Assembly: GCA_003586005.1 (NCBI GenBank) | Contig: NSKI01000007.1 | Location: 49,611 to 113,610 of the forward strand | DNA: 64,000 nucleotides | Reading direction: 5' to 3' | Source: Haloplasmatales bacterium 4B | Lineage (GTDB): Bacteria > Bacillota_I > Bacilli_A > Haloplasmatales > Haloplasmataceae | Shown here: piece by piece, positions 9,405 through 18,064 of the stretch | Position numbering within the stretch: the stretch's first letter is position 1 | Layout of the letters: each line of letters begins with the position of its first letter | The notes under the pieces: generated by a model | Seen by the model: the letters and a program-made list of their open reading frames with translations, nothing else | The model's database searches: none | What the model was told of the DNA's origin: nothing | Position numbers and translations under genes: made by a program

Positions 9405-9454
9405 TTTTATCACTCTTTCTGTTGTTATATTTAATTTATGTTTATTAATAAACT

Positions 9455-10057
9455 CTAAACATTTAGATTGAAAATAATTATACCTAATACTGCTGAAATC
9501 ATTATTACTAAAATTGGATTTAGTTTAAACTTTAGAAGTAGAAATAAGCTTGTTAAAAATATCGCGATAGAGCCCATATTTAGTGAATTAAGGAAAGATG
9601 GTAATCTCAAATTAAAAAATTTAATTATTTGAAAACTATTTTTGGCATAAAACGGGGTATTAGCTACAATAATAGCAGCATTGATAATTAAACCTACTAC
9701 AACTGCTCGGATTCCATAAAAAATCATTTTATTTAGCGGATGTTCCTTATATTTTACCAAAATTGGAGAAATAAATATAACAATAAGGAATGAGGGGATA
9801 GGTATAGCGAGTGTAGCAACTATAGCTCCATAAAATCCGCTTATTTTGTAGCCAACATACGTTGCAGTATTTATCGCCACTGCTCCTGGTGTCATTTGCG
9901 ACACTGCGATAATATTGTTAAATTCACCCTGTGTTAACCAAACTGATTCAATTATCTCTCTACCTATTAAAGAAATCATTACAAATCCGCCACCAAAATT
10001 AAATAAGGCTATTTTTGCAAAAGTGAAAAATAAATTAACCAATAGTTGTAAATTCAT
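9455..10057 (-). CDS. Short-chain CHR-family (chromate transporter-like) protein, C-terminal half partner
   Basis: 200 residues, one CHR domain with FNFGGGFVMISLIGREII, AVSQMTPGAVAINTATYVG and five to six membrane segments. Short CHR proteins work in pairs that equal the two halves of long ChrA. The start codon overlaps the stop of the preceding gene (TAATG), so translation is coupled. Known members export chromate; in most organisms the natural substrate is unknown. Confidence 0.87.
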   Translation of the reverse strand: MNLQLLVNLFFTFAKIALFNFGGGFVMISLIGREIIESVWLTQGEFNNIIAVSQMTPGAVAINTATYVGYKISGFYGAIVATLAIPIPSFLIVIFISPILVKYKEHPLNKMIFYGIRAVVVGLIINAAIIVANTPFYAKNSFQIIKFFNLRLPSFLNSLNMGSIAIFLTSLFLLLKFKLNPILVIMISAVLGIIIFNLNV

Positions 10058-10629
10058 TATTTTTCACCATCCTTTTGGAGTAAGTTCCTAATCTTTTTAG
10101 GATAAATATAATATATTAGTAAGCCTGTTAAAGCCCCAGATATTATTAAAAGAACAGGGTGAATAGTAGTTAATAATAGTAAAACTACAGTAACTACTGT
10201 AATAAGTAGAGTTATCAAATCGACTACCGCAATCTTTGCGATTTTTATTGCTGATATAATAATTAAAGCTACAACCGAAGATAAAATTCCGGTAAATGCG
10301 TGTTGGACAACTAATTCTTCCTGAAAATTACTTAAAAGTATTGCAATGCTTAAAACAATTATAAATGAGGGTATAATACATCCTAAAACAGCTACAATAG
10401 CTCCTTTTTTTTTGGCAATTTTATAACCAACAAATAATGACATGTTAACAGCTACAGCACCTGGTATTGATTGACTTATAGCAACAATATCCACAATCTC
10501 TTCCTTTTCAATCCATTTATTATTAACTACTTCTTTTTCAATTAAAGGAATCATCGCATATCCACCGCCAAAGGTGAACAACCCGATTTTAAAGAACTTC
10601 AGGAATAAGCTTAATAAATTTACTTTCAA
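10057..10629 (-). CDS. Short-chain CHR-family (chromate transporter-like) protein, first partner
   Basis: 190 residues, one CHR domain with FTFGGGYAMIPLIEKEVV near residue 20 and AISQSIPGAVAVNMSLFVG. The start is TTG at 10629: the domain begins almost at once, there is no later ATG before it, and AGGATGG lies 7-8 bases upstream. Encoded directly before its partner and in the same frame order as known heterodimeric pairs. Confidence 0.87.
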   Translation of the reverse strand: MKVNLLSLFLKFFKIGLFTFGGGYAMIPLIEKEVVNNKWIEKEEIVDIVAISQSIPGAVAVNMSLFVGYKIAKKKGAIVAVLGCIIPSFIIVLSIAILLSNFQEELVVQHAFTGILSSVVALIIISAIKIAKIAVVDLITLLITVVTVVLLLLTTIHPVLLIISGALTGLLIYYIYPKKIRNLLQKDGEK

Positions 10630-10653
10630 AATGTTACCATCCTATAAAAATTT

Positions 10654-10692
10654 TTCCTCTTATATGATATCATAAATATCTTGTAAGAGGAA
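10654..10692 (-). terminator. Hairpin between rnr and the CHR pair
   Basis: TTCCTCTTA (10654-10662) and TAAGAGGAA (10684-10692) are perfect 9-base arms. A weak A/T tract follows on the minus strand, so it is probably a leaky terminator after rnr. Confidence 0.55.
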
Positions 10693-10702
10693 TAATTTTA
10701 TA

Positions 10703-12940
10703 TTATTTGTTTACTCGCTTCTTGTTTCTATTAGCTCGTTTTTCTTTAAAAAAGTTGGCTTTTTTTATATCTTTTTTAAATACTTTTTTTTCTTCGGTAA
10801 TTACAGTTTTATCTCTTTTTCGTGACTTAACACCAACTATTTCAAAATCAATTTCACGTGTATCTTTATTTGAAGCAATAACTTTGACTTTTACATCATC
10901 ACCTAATTGATAGATTTTTTTAGTTCTTTCACCTATTAAAGATAATGTTTTGGGATCAAATTCATAATAATCATCTCGCAAATCTAACACGTGCACTAAC
11001 CCCTCAACAGTATTAGGTAATTCCACATAAATTCCCCAGTTTGTTACAGAACTAATAATTCCTTCAAACTCTTCCCCAATTTTATTTTCCATAAATTCTG
11101 ATTTTTTCATATCATCTACTTCGCGTTCACAGTCAACAGCGGTTCTTTCACATTTAGATGTTTGGAGCGCAATATCTTTTAATAAATTAGAATATTTTTC
11201 AAAATTAGCATCATCACATTTTGATTCGAATACGAATTCACGAATTAACCTATGGACAATTGTATCAGGGTATCTTCTTATTGGCGAAGTAAAATGGGTG
11301 TAAAATTTAGTAGCTAAACCAAAATGCCCTAAACTTTGTTCAGAATAACGAGCTTTAGCCATAGAGCGTAATAACATAGTATTAACGACTGCTTCGGCTT
11401 TAGTATTTTCCACTTTATCTAAAATGTTTTGAAAAGATTTCGGATGAACTACATTTTCTTTTCCTTTCACAACATAACCCAGGGCATTAATCAATTGAAA
11501 AAATCTTCTTATTTTTTCACTGTCTGGGTTCTCATGCACTCGATATATAAATGGATAGTTTAACCAATGAAAATGTTCAGCTACAGTTTCATTTGCACAT
11601 AACATAAATTCTTCAATAATTTTTTCAGCTACATCCCGAACCCTTAGTTTAATATCTACTACTTTACCAAGTTCATCAACGACTATTTTTGCTTCATTGG
11701 TTTCAAAATTAATGGAACCACGTTCCCTTCGTTTTAAACATAGAACATCGTACAATTCTTTCATGTTGTTAAAAAGTGGTAATAAATATTCATACCTCTT
11801 CATCACTTCTTCATCTTTATCAACTAATATTCGGTTAACATTATTGTAAGTCATTCTCTCTACAGTTTTAATAACACTAGGGAATATTTCATATTTAACA
11901 ACATTTCCTAAATTATTAATTTCCATTTCACAAGAAATAACCAGCCTGTCGGTTTTAGGGTTTAATGAGCATATACCATTTGATAGTCGGTGAGGAATCA
12001 TTGGAATTACTCTATCGACTAAATAAACACTTGTTCCCCTTTTTAAAGCTTCGATATCTATAGGATCATTTTCTTTAACGTAATAAGACACATCTGCGAT
12101 ATGTACACCTAGTTTATAATTTCCATTTTCTAATTTTTTTACTGTAACTGCATCATCTAAATCTTTGGCATCTTCGCCATCAATTGTTACTATATATTCA
12201 TCTCTTAAATCTCTTCTGCCCTGTAAATCCTTATCAGTTACATTTTCTCTGATACTTTCAGCCTGCTTAAGAACATTTTTAGGAAAAAATGTTGCTAAAT
12301 TATATTTATATGCTACAGACAAAATGTCGATACCAGGATCATTTTTATGCCCCAAAATTTCCACAATAATTCCTTCTACTAACTGCTCAGAAAGGTAATT
12401 AGTAATTTCGACTTTTACTACATGATCAGCCATCGCACCTTTTGAATAATTTTTATTTATCACTATTTTTGCAGAAAATCTTTTATCATCACTTATAACA
12501 TAGCCAACACCTTTATCCTCTGTATAAACTCCTATTACAGTTTTAGTTCCTCTTTCAATAATTTTAAAGATTTCACCTTCATAATTATTACCGGTTTTAT
12601 TCTTTAATACTTTTATAAGGACTTTATCATTATTCATCGCCCCATTTAGTGATTTTTTTGGGATAAAGATATCATTTCCTTCCTCATTTAATAATGTTAC
12701 AAAACCATATCCTTTTTTATTAATATGAATCATGCCAGGCTTAAAACCAAAACGTTCAATTAAATCAAAACGACTATTTTTATCTCGATAAATTACTAGT
12801 TCATCTTCTAAACTAACTAAAGCTTTAACTAGTTTTTTAAAATCTTCAGAATCTATAATATTCAATTGTTCAGATATTTCTTCAACTGTTAACCGACTAT
12901 AATCCACATTATTAAACATATTAAGTATTTTTTCTTTCAT
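10703..12940 (-). CDS. rnr: Ribonuclease R
   Basis: 745 residues. N-terminal winged-helix and cold-shock domains (about 1-220) precede the RNB catalytic domain, with DGEDAKDLDDAVTV near residue 255 (the Asp residues bind Mg2+) and HFTSPIRRYPDTIVHRL near 555. An S1 domain follows (about 625-705), then a basic Lys/Arg-rich tail. The enzyme is a processive 3'-5' exoribonuclease that can pass structured RNA. GGAGG lies before the ATG at 12940. Usually linked to smpB/secG, but neither is visible here. Confidence 0.96.
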   Translation of the reverse strand: MKEKILNMFNNVDYSRLTVEEISEQLNIIDSEDFKKLVKALVSLEDELVIYRDKNSRFDLIERFGFKPGMIHINKKGYGFVTLLNEEGNDIFIPKKSLNGAMNNDKVLIKVLKNKTGNNYEGEIFKIIERGTKTVIGVYTEDKGVGYVISDDKRFSAKIVINKNYSKGAMADHVVKVEITNYLSEQLVEGIIVEILGHKNDPGIDILSVAYKYNLATFFPKNVLKQAESIRENVTDKDLQGRRDLRDEYIVTIDGEDAKDLDDAVTVKKLENGNYKLGVHIADVSYYVKENDPIDIEALKRGTSVYLVDRVIPMIPHRLSNGICSLNPKTDRLVISCEMEINNLGNVVKYEIFPSVIKTVERMTYNNVNRILVDKDEEVMKRYEYLLPLFNNMKELYDVLCLKRRERGSINFETNEAKIVVDELGKVVDIKLRVRDVAEKIIEEFMLCANETVAEHFHWLNYPFIYRVHENPDSEKIRRFFQLINALGYVVKGKENVVHPKSFQNILDKVENTKAEAVVNTMLLRSMAKARYSEQSLGHFGLATKFYTHFTSPIRRYPDTIVHRLIREFVFESKCDDANFEKYSNLLKDIALQTSKCERTAVDCEREVDDMKKSEFMENKIGEEFEGIISSVTNWGIYVELPNTVEGLVHVLDLRDDYYEFDPKTLSLIGERTKKIYQLGDDVKVKVIASNKDTREIDFEIVGVKSRKRDKTVITEEKKVFKKDIKKANFFKEKRANRNKKRVNK

Positions 12941-13087
12941 TTCAAGACCTCCATGTTTTATTTTACCATATTTTTACAATTTGTTTTTTCTTTTTACAAA
13001 GTATTTATTATTATTTTTAGGCAAATAAGATATTAAATTTAAATTTTATTAAAAAAATTAAAAAATTATAATTTTTAATAAAAATAG

Positions 13088-13116
13088 TTGTAATTTTATT
13101 AACCTCGTGCTATACT
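13088..13116 (+). promoter_or_regulatory. Promoter for the small zinc-ribbon gene
   Basis: TTGTAA (13088-13093), 17-bp spacer, TATACT (13111-13116) preceded by TGC, that is an extended -10. It predicts transcription from about 13123 and a leader of about 90 bases. Confidence 0.6.
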
Positions 13117-13135
13117 ATAAAAGAAATTATTAGGC

Positions 13136-13208
13136 TAATATTTGAATTTACCCTCGTCTAAGATACTGACAGTAAACTTCCAAATATTAAACCTATCTTA
13201 GAAGGAGG
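13136..13208 (+). promoter_or_regulatory. Structured 5' leader with two interleaved inverted repeats ending at the ribosome site
   Basis: Two perfect 9-base pairs of arms are interleaved. A is TAATATTTG (13136-13144) with A' CAAATATTA (13181-13189). B is TCTAAGATA (13157-13165) with B' TATCTTAGA (13194-13202). The order A-B-A'-B' allows either a pseudoknot or two exclusive hairpins. B' runs directly into the AAGGAGG ribosome site (13202-13208), so B-B' pairing should affect translation of the gene at 13216. Not recognised as a known riboswitch class. Confidence 0.6.
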
Positions 13209-13215
13209 TAAACCC

Positions 13216-13380
13216 ATGGCTGACAAAAAGATTATTTGTAAAGATTGTGGAAATGAATTTATTTTCACTGAAGGTGAACAAGAATTTTACAAAGAAAAAG
13301 GATTTGAAAACGATCCTGTAAGATGTAATGATTGCCGTAGAGCAAGAAAAAACCAAAGATCACAAGGACGTCGTATGTAA
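13216..13380 (+). CDS. Small zinc-ribbon protein (zf-trcl-like)
   Basis: 54 residues with two CxxC knuckles, CKDCGNEF at residues 8-15 and CNDCRRARK near 37, and a basic C-terminus. This matches the short zinc-ribbon family often annotated as probable zinc-binding domain. The function is unknown, though the basic tail suggests RNA or DNA binding. A near-perfect GAAGGAGG site lies 8 bases upstream, and a promoter, a structured leader and a strong terminator make it a single, probably highly expressed unit. Confidence 0.85.
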   Translation: MADKKIICKDCGNEFIFTEGEQEFYKEKGFENDPVRCNDCRRARKNQRSQGRRM

Positions 13381-13392
13381 GTTCTGAAATTG

Positions 13393-13420
13393 AAGAGAGG
13401 ATAAAACCTCTCTTTTTTTT
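13393..13420 (+). terminator. Intrinsic terminator of the zinc-ribbon gene
   Basis: AAGAGAGG (13393-13400) and CCTCTCTT (13407-13414) enclose a 6-base loop and are followed by T residues to 13420. Confidence 0.85.
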
Positions 13421-13444
13421 GTTTATAACAAAATCACATAGTTT

Positions 13445-13485
13445 AATGCAAATGATTTGCATTTACATTAAATATGCTGCATAAT
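13445..13485 (+). promoter_or_regulatory. Zur/Fur-type operator overlapping the zinc-uptake promoter
   Basis: AATGCAAATGATTTGCATT (13445-13463) is a perfect 19-base palindrome (9-1-9) of the Fur-superfamily box type. TTGCAT (13458-13463), usable as a -35, lies inside it, with CATAAT at 13480-13485 as a -10 after a 16-base spacer. Repressor binding would block RNA polymerase. The Fur-family gene at 16020 is the obvious ligand. Confidence 0.7.
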
Positions 13486-13534
13486 AATTAATATAAATAA
13501 TCACAATAATTTTATTATAATTTTGGAGGAGCCT

Positions 13535-14482
13535 ATGAAAAAAATAAAGTATTTTCTCTTTATCTTTATATTTTTTTCATCAGTTTTAATTCTTTCAGCT
13601 TGCCAAGTTAATATGAGCAGTAATTCGGATAAATTACAAATTGTTACTACTATATTTCCTATTTATGATTTTTCAAAGCAAATAGCTAAAGATAAAGCTG
13701 ATGTTACCTTAATATTACCACCAGGAGTTGAACCTCATTCATTTGACCCAACTCCAAAATCAATATTTAAAATAAGGAGTAGTGATTTATTTGTTTATAC
13801 AAATAAAAGTATGGAGCCTTGGGTAAATCGAATACTTAACATTTTAGATGAAGATAAAATAAACATTGTAAATTCAAGCGAAAATGTTAGTCTGATTTCA
13901 TTTCATGAAGATGATGAACAAGTTGATTATCTTCATAATGAATTTGAAACTGACCCTCATATATGGCTTAGTCCATTGAATGCAGTAATAATGGTTGATA
14001 ATATTACAAAAGGGTTAGTTGAAGTTGATCCCACTAACGAAGATTTCTATATCCAAAATGCGGTTAGTTACAAGCAAGAATTACTAAGTTTGCATCAAAA
14101 ATATTTAGATTTATTTGAAAATACAACTTATAAGACTATTATATTTGGCGGACATTTTGCTTTTAGATATCTTACAGATCTTTATAATCTGGATCATATA
14201 TCACCATATGATGGCTTTGCTCCCAATGCCGAACCAACTCCAAAAAAAGTACAAGATTTAATTAATTATTTTGAAGAAACAGGGCAGCATACAATTTATT
14301 TTGAGGAATTAATTGAACCAAGGGTTGCTAAGGTCATATCAGAAAATACAGGAGCTAACATGTTAATTTTAAATGGTGCTCATAATATTTCCAAAACTGA
14401 TTTAATAAATGGTAAGACTTTTTTATCCATAATGGAAGAAAATATAGAAAATTTAAAAGTGGGGTTAGAGTATAATGAATAA
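13535..14482 (+). CDS. znuA: Zinc/metal ABC transporter substrate-binding lipoprotein
   Basis: 315 residues. The N-terminal signal ends in the lipobox LSAC, so it is a lipid-anchored surface protein. Cluster A-I metal sites are visible: His in PGVEPHSFDP, His in ETDPHIWLSP, His in IFGGHFAFRY, and an acidic ligand in YFEELIEPRV. Three His favour zinc over manganese. No long His-rich loop. The ATG at 13535 has GGAGGAG upstream. It overlaps the ATPase gene by 8 bases, giving the order binding protein, ATPase, permease, repressor. Confidence 0.9.
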   Translation: MKKIKYFLFIFIFFSSVLILSACQVNMSSNSDKLQIVTTIFPIYDFSKQIAKDKADVTLILPPGVEPHSFDPTPKSIFKIRSSDLFVYTNKSMEPWVNRILNILDEDKINIVNSSENVSLISFHEDDEQVDYLHNEFETDPHIWLSPLNAVIMVDNITKGLVEVDPTNEDFYIQNAVSYKQELLSLHQKYLDLFENTTYKTIIFGGHFAFRYLTDLYNLDHISPYDGFAPNAEPTPKKVQDLINYFEETGQHTIYFEELIEPRVAKVISENTGANMLILNGAHNISKTDLINGKTFLSIMEENIENLKVGLEYNE

Positions 14483-15161
14483 GGTGTTAACTGTAAAAAA
14501 TTTAAGCGTTAAATACGGACGTTATGAAGTATTAAAAAACATAAATTTTGAAGTGCTACTAGGTGATTACATAAGTATAATTGGTCCAAATGGTGCCGGT
14601 AAATCATCTCTAGTTAAAGCAATTTTAGGTTTAATAAAACCTTGTCAAGGAGAAATTATGCTAGAAAATCCAGTCATCGGTTATCTTCCTCAAAAAACTT
14701 ATACAAATGATAAAGCCTTCCCAGCTACTGTGAAAGAGATTATTTCATTAGGATTACTCGGAACAAAAAAACATCCAAAAATAGTAAATGCAAGCGATAA
14801 AGAGAAAATTGATATTACACTTAAGAAATTAAAAATAACTGAATTAAAAAATCGGAAAATTGGTTCTTTATCTGGTGGAGAACAACAACGTGTTTTGCTA
14901 GCCAGAGCGATTGTCAATAATCCCTCAATATTAATTTTAGATGAACCTACTAGTGCACTTGACCCTGAATTCAAAAAAGAATTTAATGATATTATTCATA
15001 AATTAAATACAATAGACAAAGTTACAATTTTACTTATTACCCATGATAACAGCAGTATAAAACAACATAGCAATAAAATAATGTATGTAAATCGAGAAAT
15101 TATTTATTATGGTTTAAGAGAAAATTTCTCAATGATACAAGAGGAGGGTAATCATGAATGA
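14475..15161 (+). CDS. znuC: Zinc/metal ABC transporter ATPase
   Basis: 228 residues with Walker A GPNGAGKSSL near residue 37, LSGGEQQR signature, Walker B ILILDEPTSALD and the switch His in LLITHD. It powers uptake through the permease encoded next, whose gene overlaps by 8 bases. The start overlaps the end of the lipoprotein gene, so the operon is translationally coupled. Confidence 0.9.
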   Translation: MNKVLTVKNLSVKYGRYEVLKNINFEVLLGDYISIIGPNGAGKSSLVKAILGLIKPCQGEIMLENPVIGYLPQKTYTNDKAFPATVKEIISLGLLGTKKHPKIVNASDKEKIDITLKKLKITELKNRKIGSLSGGEQQRVLLARAIVNNPSILILDEPTSALDPEFKKEFNDIIHKLNTIDKVTILLITHDNSSIKQHSNKIMYVNREIIYYGLRENFSMIQEEGNHE

Positions 15162-15975
15162 GACTCTAGAACTTTTATTAGAAATAATTCAAGCTCCATT
15201 TATCTTAAAAGCGTTAATAGTCGGAATACTAGTAGCTGTATCTAGTTCATTTTTAGGTGTTTTTCTTGTTTTAAAACGCTACTCAATGATTGGTGATGGG
15301 CTTGCTCACGTTAGTTTTGGAACAATTGCGATAGCACTTTTAATCGGAGTTACTCCAATATATGTTTCAATCCCCCTAGTTACCTTGTCTTCATTCCTTA
15401 TTCTAAAACTAAATGAGAAAGCCGATATTCATGCCGATGCGGCAATAGGACTTGTAGCATCATTTTCTGTTGCTACTGGAGTTATGATAGGTACACTTGC
15501 AAAAGGTTTTAATGTTGACTTATCAAGTTATCTTTTCGGTAGTATCTTATTTGTTACTAAACTTGATGTTTATCTATCAATAATATTATCAGTCGTAGTA
15601 ATATTTACTGTATTATTTTTGTATAATAGTCTTTTTGCCTTAACATACGATGAAGAGTTTTCAAAAGTTATGGGGCTAAATACAAAAGCACTTAATTATA
15701 TTTTATCTTTGCTTATATCAATAACAATTGTTATTGGTATTAGAGTAGTAGGTACTATGTTAATTTCTAGTTTAGTTATTTTTCCAACAGTTACAGCACT
15801 TCAAGTTACAAAAGGATTTAAACAAACTATGATAATTTCCTTAATTGTGTCAATGTTAAGTGTTGTTTCAGGGATAATTTCATCCATTATATTAGATTTC
15901 CCTCCTGGACCAACGATTGTTTTCATCAATGGCTTATTATTCATCTGTTTTTATTTTAAAAAATTAGTTCTTTAA
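15154..15975 (+). CDS. znuB: Zinc/metal ABC transporter permease
   Basis: 273 residues, eight to nine membrane segments, ABC-3 family (ZnuB/MntB). Family motifs include KRYSMIGDGLAHVSFG and ADAAIGLVASFSVATGV. SD GAGGAGGG precedes the ATG. It forms the channel for the lipoprotein and ATPase encoded upstream. Confidence 0.9.
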   Translation: MNETLELLLEIIQAPFILKALIVGILVAVSSSFLGVFLVLKRYSMIGDGLAHVSFGTIAIALLIGVTPIYVSIPLVTLSSFLILKLNEKADIHADAAIGLVASFSVATGVMIGTLAKGFNVDLSSYLFGSILFVTKLDVYLSIILSVVVIFTVLFLYNSLFALTYDEEFSKVMGLNTKALNYILSLLISITIVIGIRVVGTMLISSLVIFPTVTALQVTKGFKQTMIISLIVSMLSVVSGIISSIILDFPPGPTIVFINGLLFICFYFKKLVL

Positions 15976-16019
15976 TATCGATATTTTATGTTATAATGAG
16001 ATAAAGGATGGTGAAAGTT

Positions 16020-16430
16020 ATGGAGCAGATCAATATTTTAACTCAAAATGGTTTGAAAGTAACTAAACCAAGAGTAACAATTTTAAACATTTTAGAGCAT
16101 GTTAATAAACCATTAACAGCAGAAGAAATATATTTAAAATTACAAAAAATTGACAAGTCGATTAATTTATCAACAGTGTATCGGGTATTAGAAGTTTTTA
16201 TTAAAAATCAAATAATAACAAAACCATTTATTAAAGATGATAATAAGGCTAGTTTCATAATCAATCATCATGAGCACAAACACTTTTTAATCTGTAGTAA
16301 ATGCCAAAAAATGGTTGAAATAGGCGAATGTCCATTTAAAACTTTTGAAAAATCTCTTGAAAAAGAAACAAACTTTACTATCACAAACCATAGATTTGAA
16401 TTATTTGGCATTTGTCCAAATTGTAAATAA
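16020..16430 (+). CDS. zur: Fur-family repressor, probably Zur
   Basis: 136 residues. An N-terminal winged helix (GLKVTKPRVTILNIL) is followed by a dimer domain with a His-rich metal site (HHEHKHFLICSKC) and the structural zinc site CSKC...CPNC. Directly follows the zinc transporter and has its own TATAAT at 15992-15997. The 19-bp palindrome at 13445 is its likely operator. Zur rather than Fur or PerR is inferred from context. The ATG at 16020 fits the AAGGATGG site better than the ATG at 16008, which is inside it. Confidence 0.87.
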   Translation: MEQINILTQNGLKVTKPRVTILNILEHVNKPLTAEEIYLKLQKIDKSINLSTVYRVLEVFIKNQIITKPFIKDDNKASFIINHHEHKHFLICSKCQKMVEIGECPFKTFEKSLEKETNFTITNHRFELFGICPNCK

Positions 16431-16465
16431 AAATGAGAAAATTAATATTTCTCATTTTTTTATTT
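16431..16465 (+). terminator. Intrinsic terminator after zur
   Basis: AAATGAGAAA (16431-16440) and the complementary TTTCTCATTT (from 16448) with a T-rich tail. Confidence 0.8.
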
Positions 16466-16472
16466 TTATCAC

Positions 16473-16655
16473 TTAATTAATAGAAGATTTAATTAGAAAT
16501 AACCCAATAATTATTATTACAATAAATAATGCATTTAAAGGTCCAAGTTTACCGATTGAACTGGCTTTGTTTAATACTAATTTAAGACTAAAAAACAATG
16601 ATATGATTGAGCCTAGAAACCCAGTTATTAATAAAAACATACCTAGTATAAACAT
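16473..16655 (-). CDS. Small two-helix membrane protein, unknown
   Basis: 60 residues with two hydrophobic segments (3-27 and 41-56) joined by a short basic loop (LNKASSIGKLG). The ribosome site is weak (GGTGG). It sits between the zur terminator and the hydrogenase-like gene. No family recognised. Might be a real small membrane protein; the hydrophobic pattern favours coding. Confidence 0.45.
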   Translation of the reverse strand: MFILGMFLLITGFLGSIISLFFSLKLVLNKASSIGKLGPLNALFIVIIIIGLFLIKSSIN

Positions 16656-16739
16656 AAATATCTACCACCATAATCAATAAACTACTAATATTATAAACAA
16701 TAATTAATATAAATTCAACATCCAATAAAATGAATTTAC

Positions 16740-17948
16740 TTAATAAAATATACGGGTGAAAATTTCATGATCTTCAAGAAGATCTTCAATTGAATGTATT
16801 TTTAAACGATGTAACAGTTCTATAACATATGGGTTATCAATCGGGGTTTTATATAGGGATTCACTAGCGTATTTTCTAACTTTTTTAGTTGCTATATCTT
16901 TATCGATTAGAGATTTCGGACCACCTACACATCCTCCTACACACCCCATTCCCTCCAAAAAATTGGCTTCAATAGAGCCATATTTTAAATTTTTAAGTAG
17001 TTCCTTGCATTCTACAACACCATTTGCTTGTACAGCTTTTACTTGAATAGGTTTATCAGGATGGATTCTTTTAACTGTTTCTGATACTGCTTCACTAACA
17101 CCACTAGTTACTGCATAGATTCTACCACCACTTGATGAATGCTCTCTTATGTCTTTAGGAAGTTTCTCAGGATTAATTTTGGCAAGTTCAAATATATCGT
17201 TAACTTCTTGAAATGTTAAAACAATATCAATTGCATCATTAATATCTTTTTCTTTCGCCTCATTCTTTTTAGCTATACAAGGTCCAATAAAAACAGTTAT
17301 GGCATTGGGAATTATTTTCTTTATAACTCTACCTGTTGCCACCATTGGTGAAACAGCTTTAGGAACATGTGTTAATAACTCTGGATACACTCTTCTAATT
17401 AAAGATATCCATATTGGACAACAACAACTTGTTAATTGAAAATCCTTTTCATCATTAACTTCTCTATCAAATTCTAAGGCTTCTTTTAAAGTTAAAATAT
17501 CAGCAAAAAGTGACACCTCAACCATCCCAGTAAAGCCAATCTGTTTAAAAGCGCTCCGTAGTTGTCTATCATCTATTATATTAAATTGGCTTAAAAAGGC
17601 AGGGGCTATCGCTGCAAAAACAGGTCTATCTCCTTTTTTTATAGCTTCTAAAACGGATAAGGTATCTTTTGAGGCTAATATTTTTTCTACTTTATTAATG
17701 TCAAAGCATTCACTACATTTAGGAAGATCATTATTATTTTGAAGATGATTAAAAAAACAATTAATAAAATATTTCCCTTCATGACGACATTCATTATTAC
17801 ATGTTTGCCACTTAATTGGTGAAATATCAGGTTTCAATATACATTCAATATGATAAGGGTCATATTGTAATTTAGCTAAATCTTCATCATAAGTTTTTGA
17901 AGTTGATGATGCTACAACTTTTTTATATAATTCGGCAAATGTAAGCAT
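16740..17948 (-). CDS. [FeFe]-hydrogenase H-cluster domain protein, atypical short form
   Basis: 402 residues. All three H-cluster loops are present but divergent: TSCCCPIW (usual TSCCPGW/TSCSPGW), GPCIAKKNEA (usual MPCxxKK) and LEGMGCVGGCVGGP (usual ExMACxGGCxxG). The N-terminal 80 residues have Cys in TCNNEC, NCFF and KCSEC, which could hold an extra Fe-S cluster but do not form the usual ferredoxin CxxCxxCxxxC. No PAS or ferredoxin domain. It may be a minimal catalytic enzyme or a sensory (HydS-like) form. No HydEFG maturation genes are in the window. AAGGAG lies before the ATG. Confidence 0.85.
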   Translation of the reverse strand: MLTFAELYKKVVASSTSKTYDEDLAKLQYDPYHIECILKPDISPIKWQTCNNECRHEGKYFINCFFNHLQNNNDLPKCSECFDINKVEKILASKDTLSVLEAIKKGDRPVFAAIAPAFLSQFNIIDDRQLRSAFKQIGFTGMVEVSLFADILTLKEALEFDREVNDEKDFQLTSCCCPIWISLIRRVYPELLTHVPKAVSPMVATGRVIKKIIPNAITVFIGPCIAKKNEAKEKDINDAIDIVLTFQEVNDIFELAKINPEKLPKDIREHSSSGGRIYAVTSGVSEAVSETVKRIHPDKPIQVKAVQANGVVECKELLKNLKYGSIEANFLEGMGCVGGCVGGPKSLIDKDIATKKVRKYASESLYKTPIDNPYVIELLHRLKIHSIEDLLEDHEIFTRIFY

Positions 17949-18064
17949 AATTATCTCCTTATAATAAATTATTGCAATTCATATATATTCTTGATTTAAT
18001 TTGGAAAATTATTATAAAATATATGTTATTATAGAAGAGATTTATATTTCCCAAGGAGGCAAAG

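Noticed and set aside
13265..13462. 65-codon minus-strand frame
   Set aside because: It is the shadow of the zinc-ribbon gene, its terminator and the Zur box.
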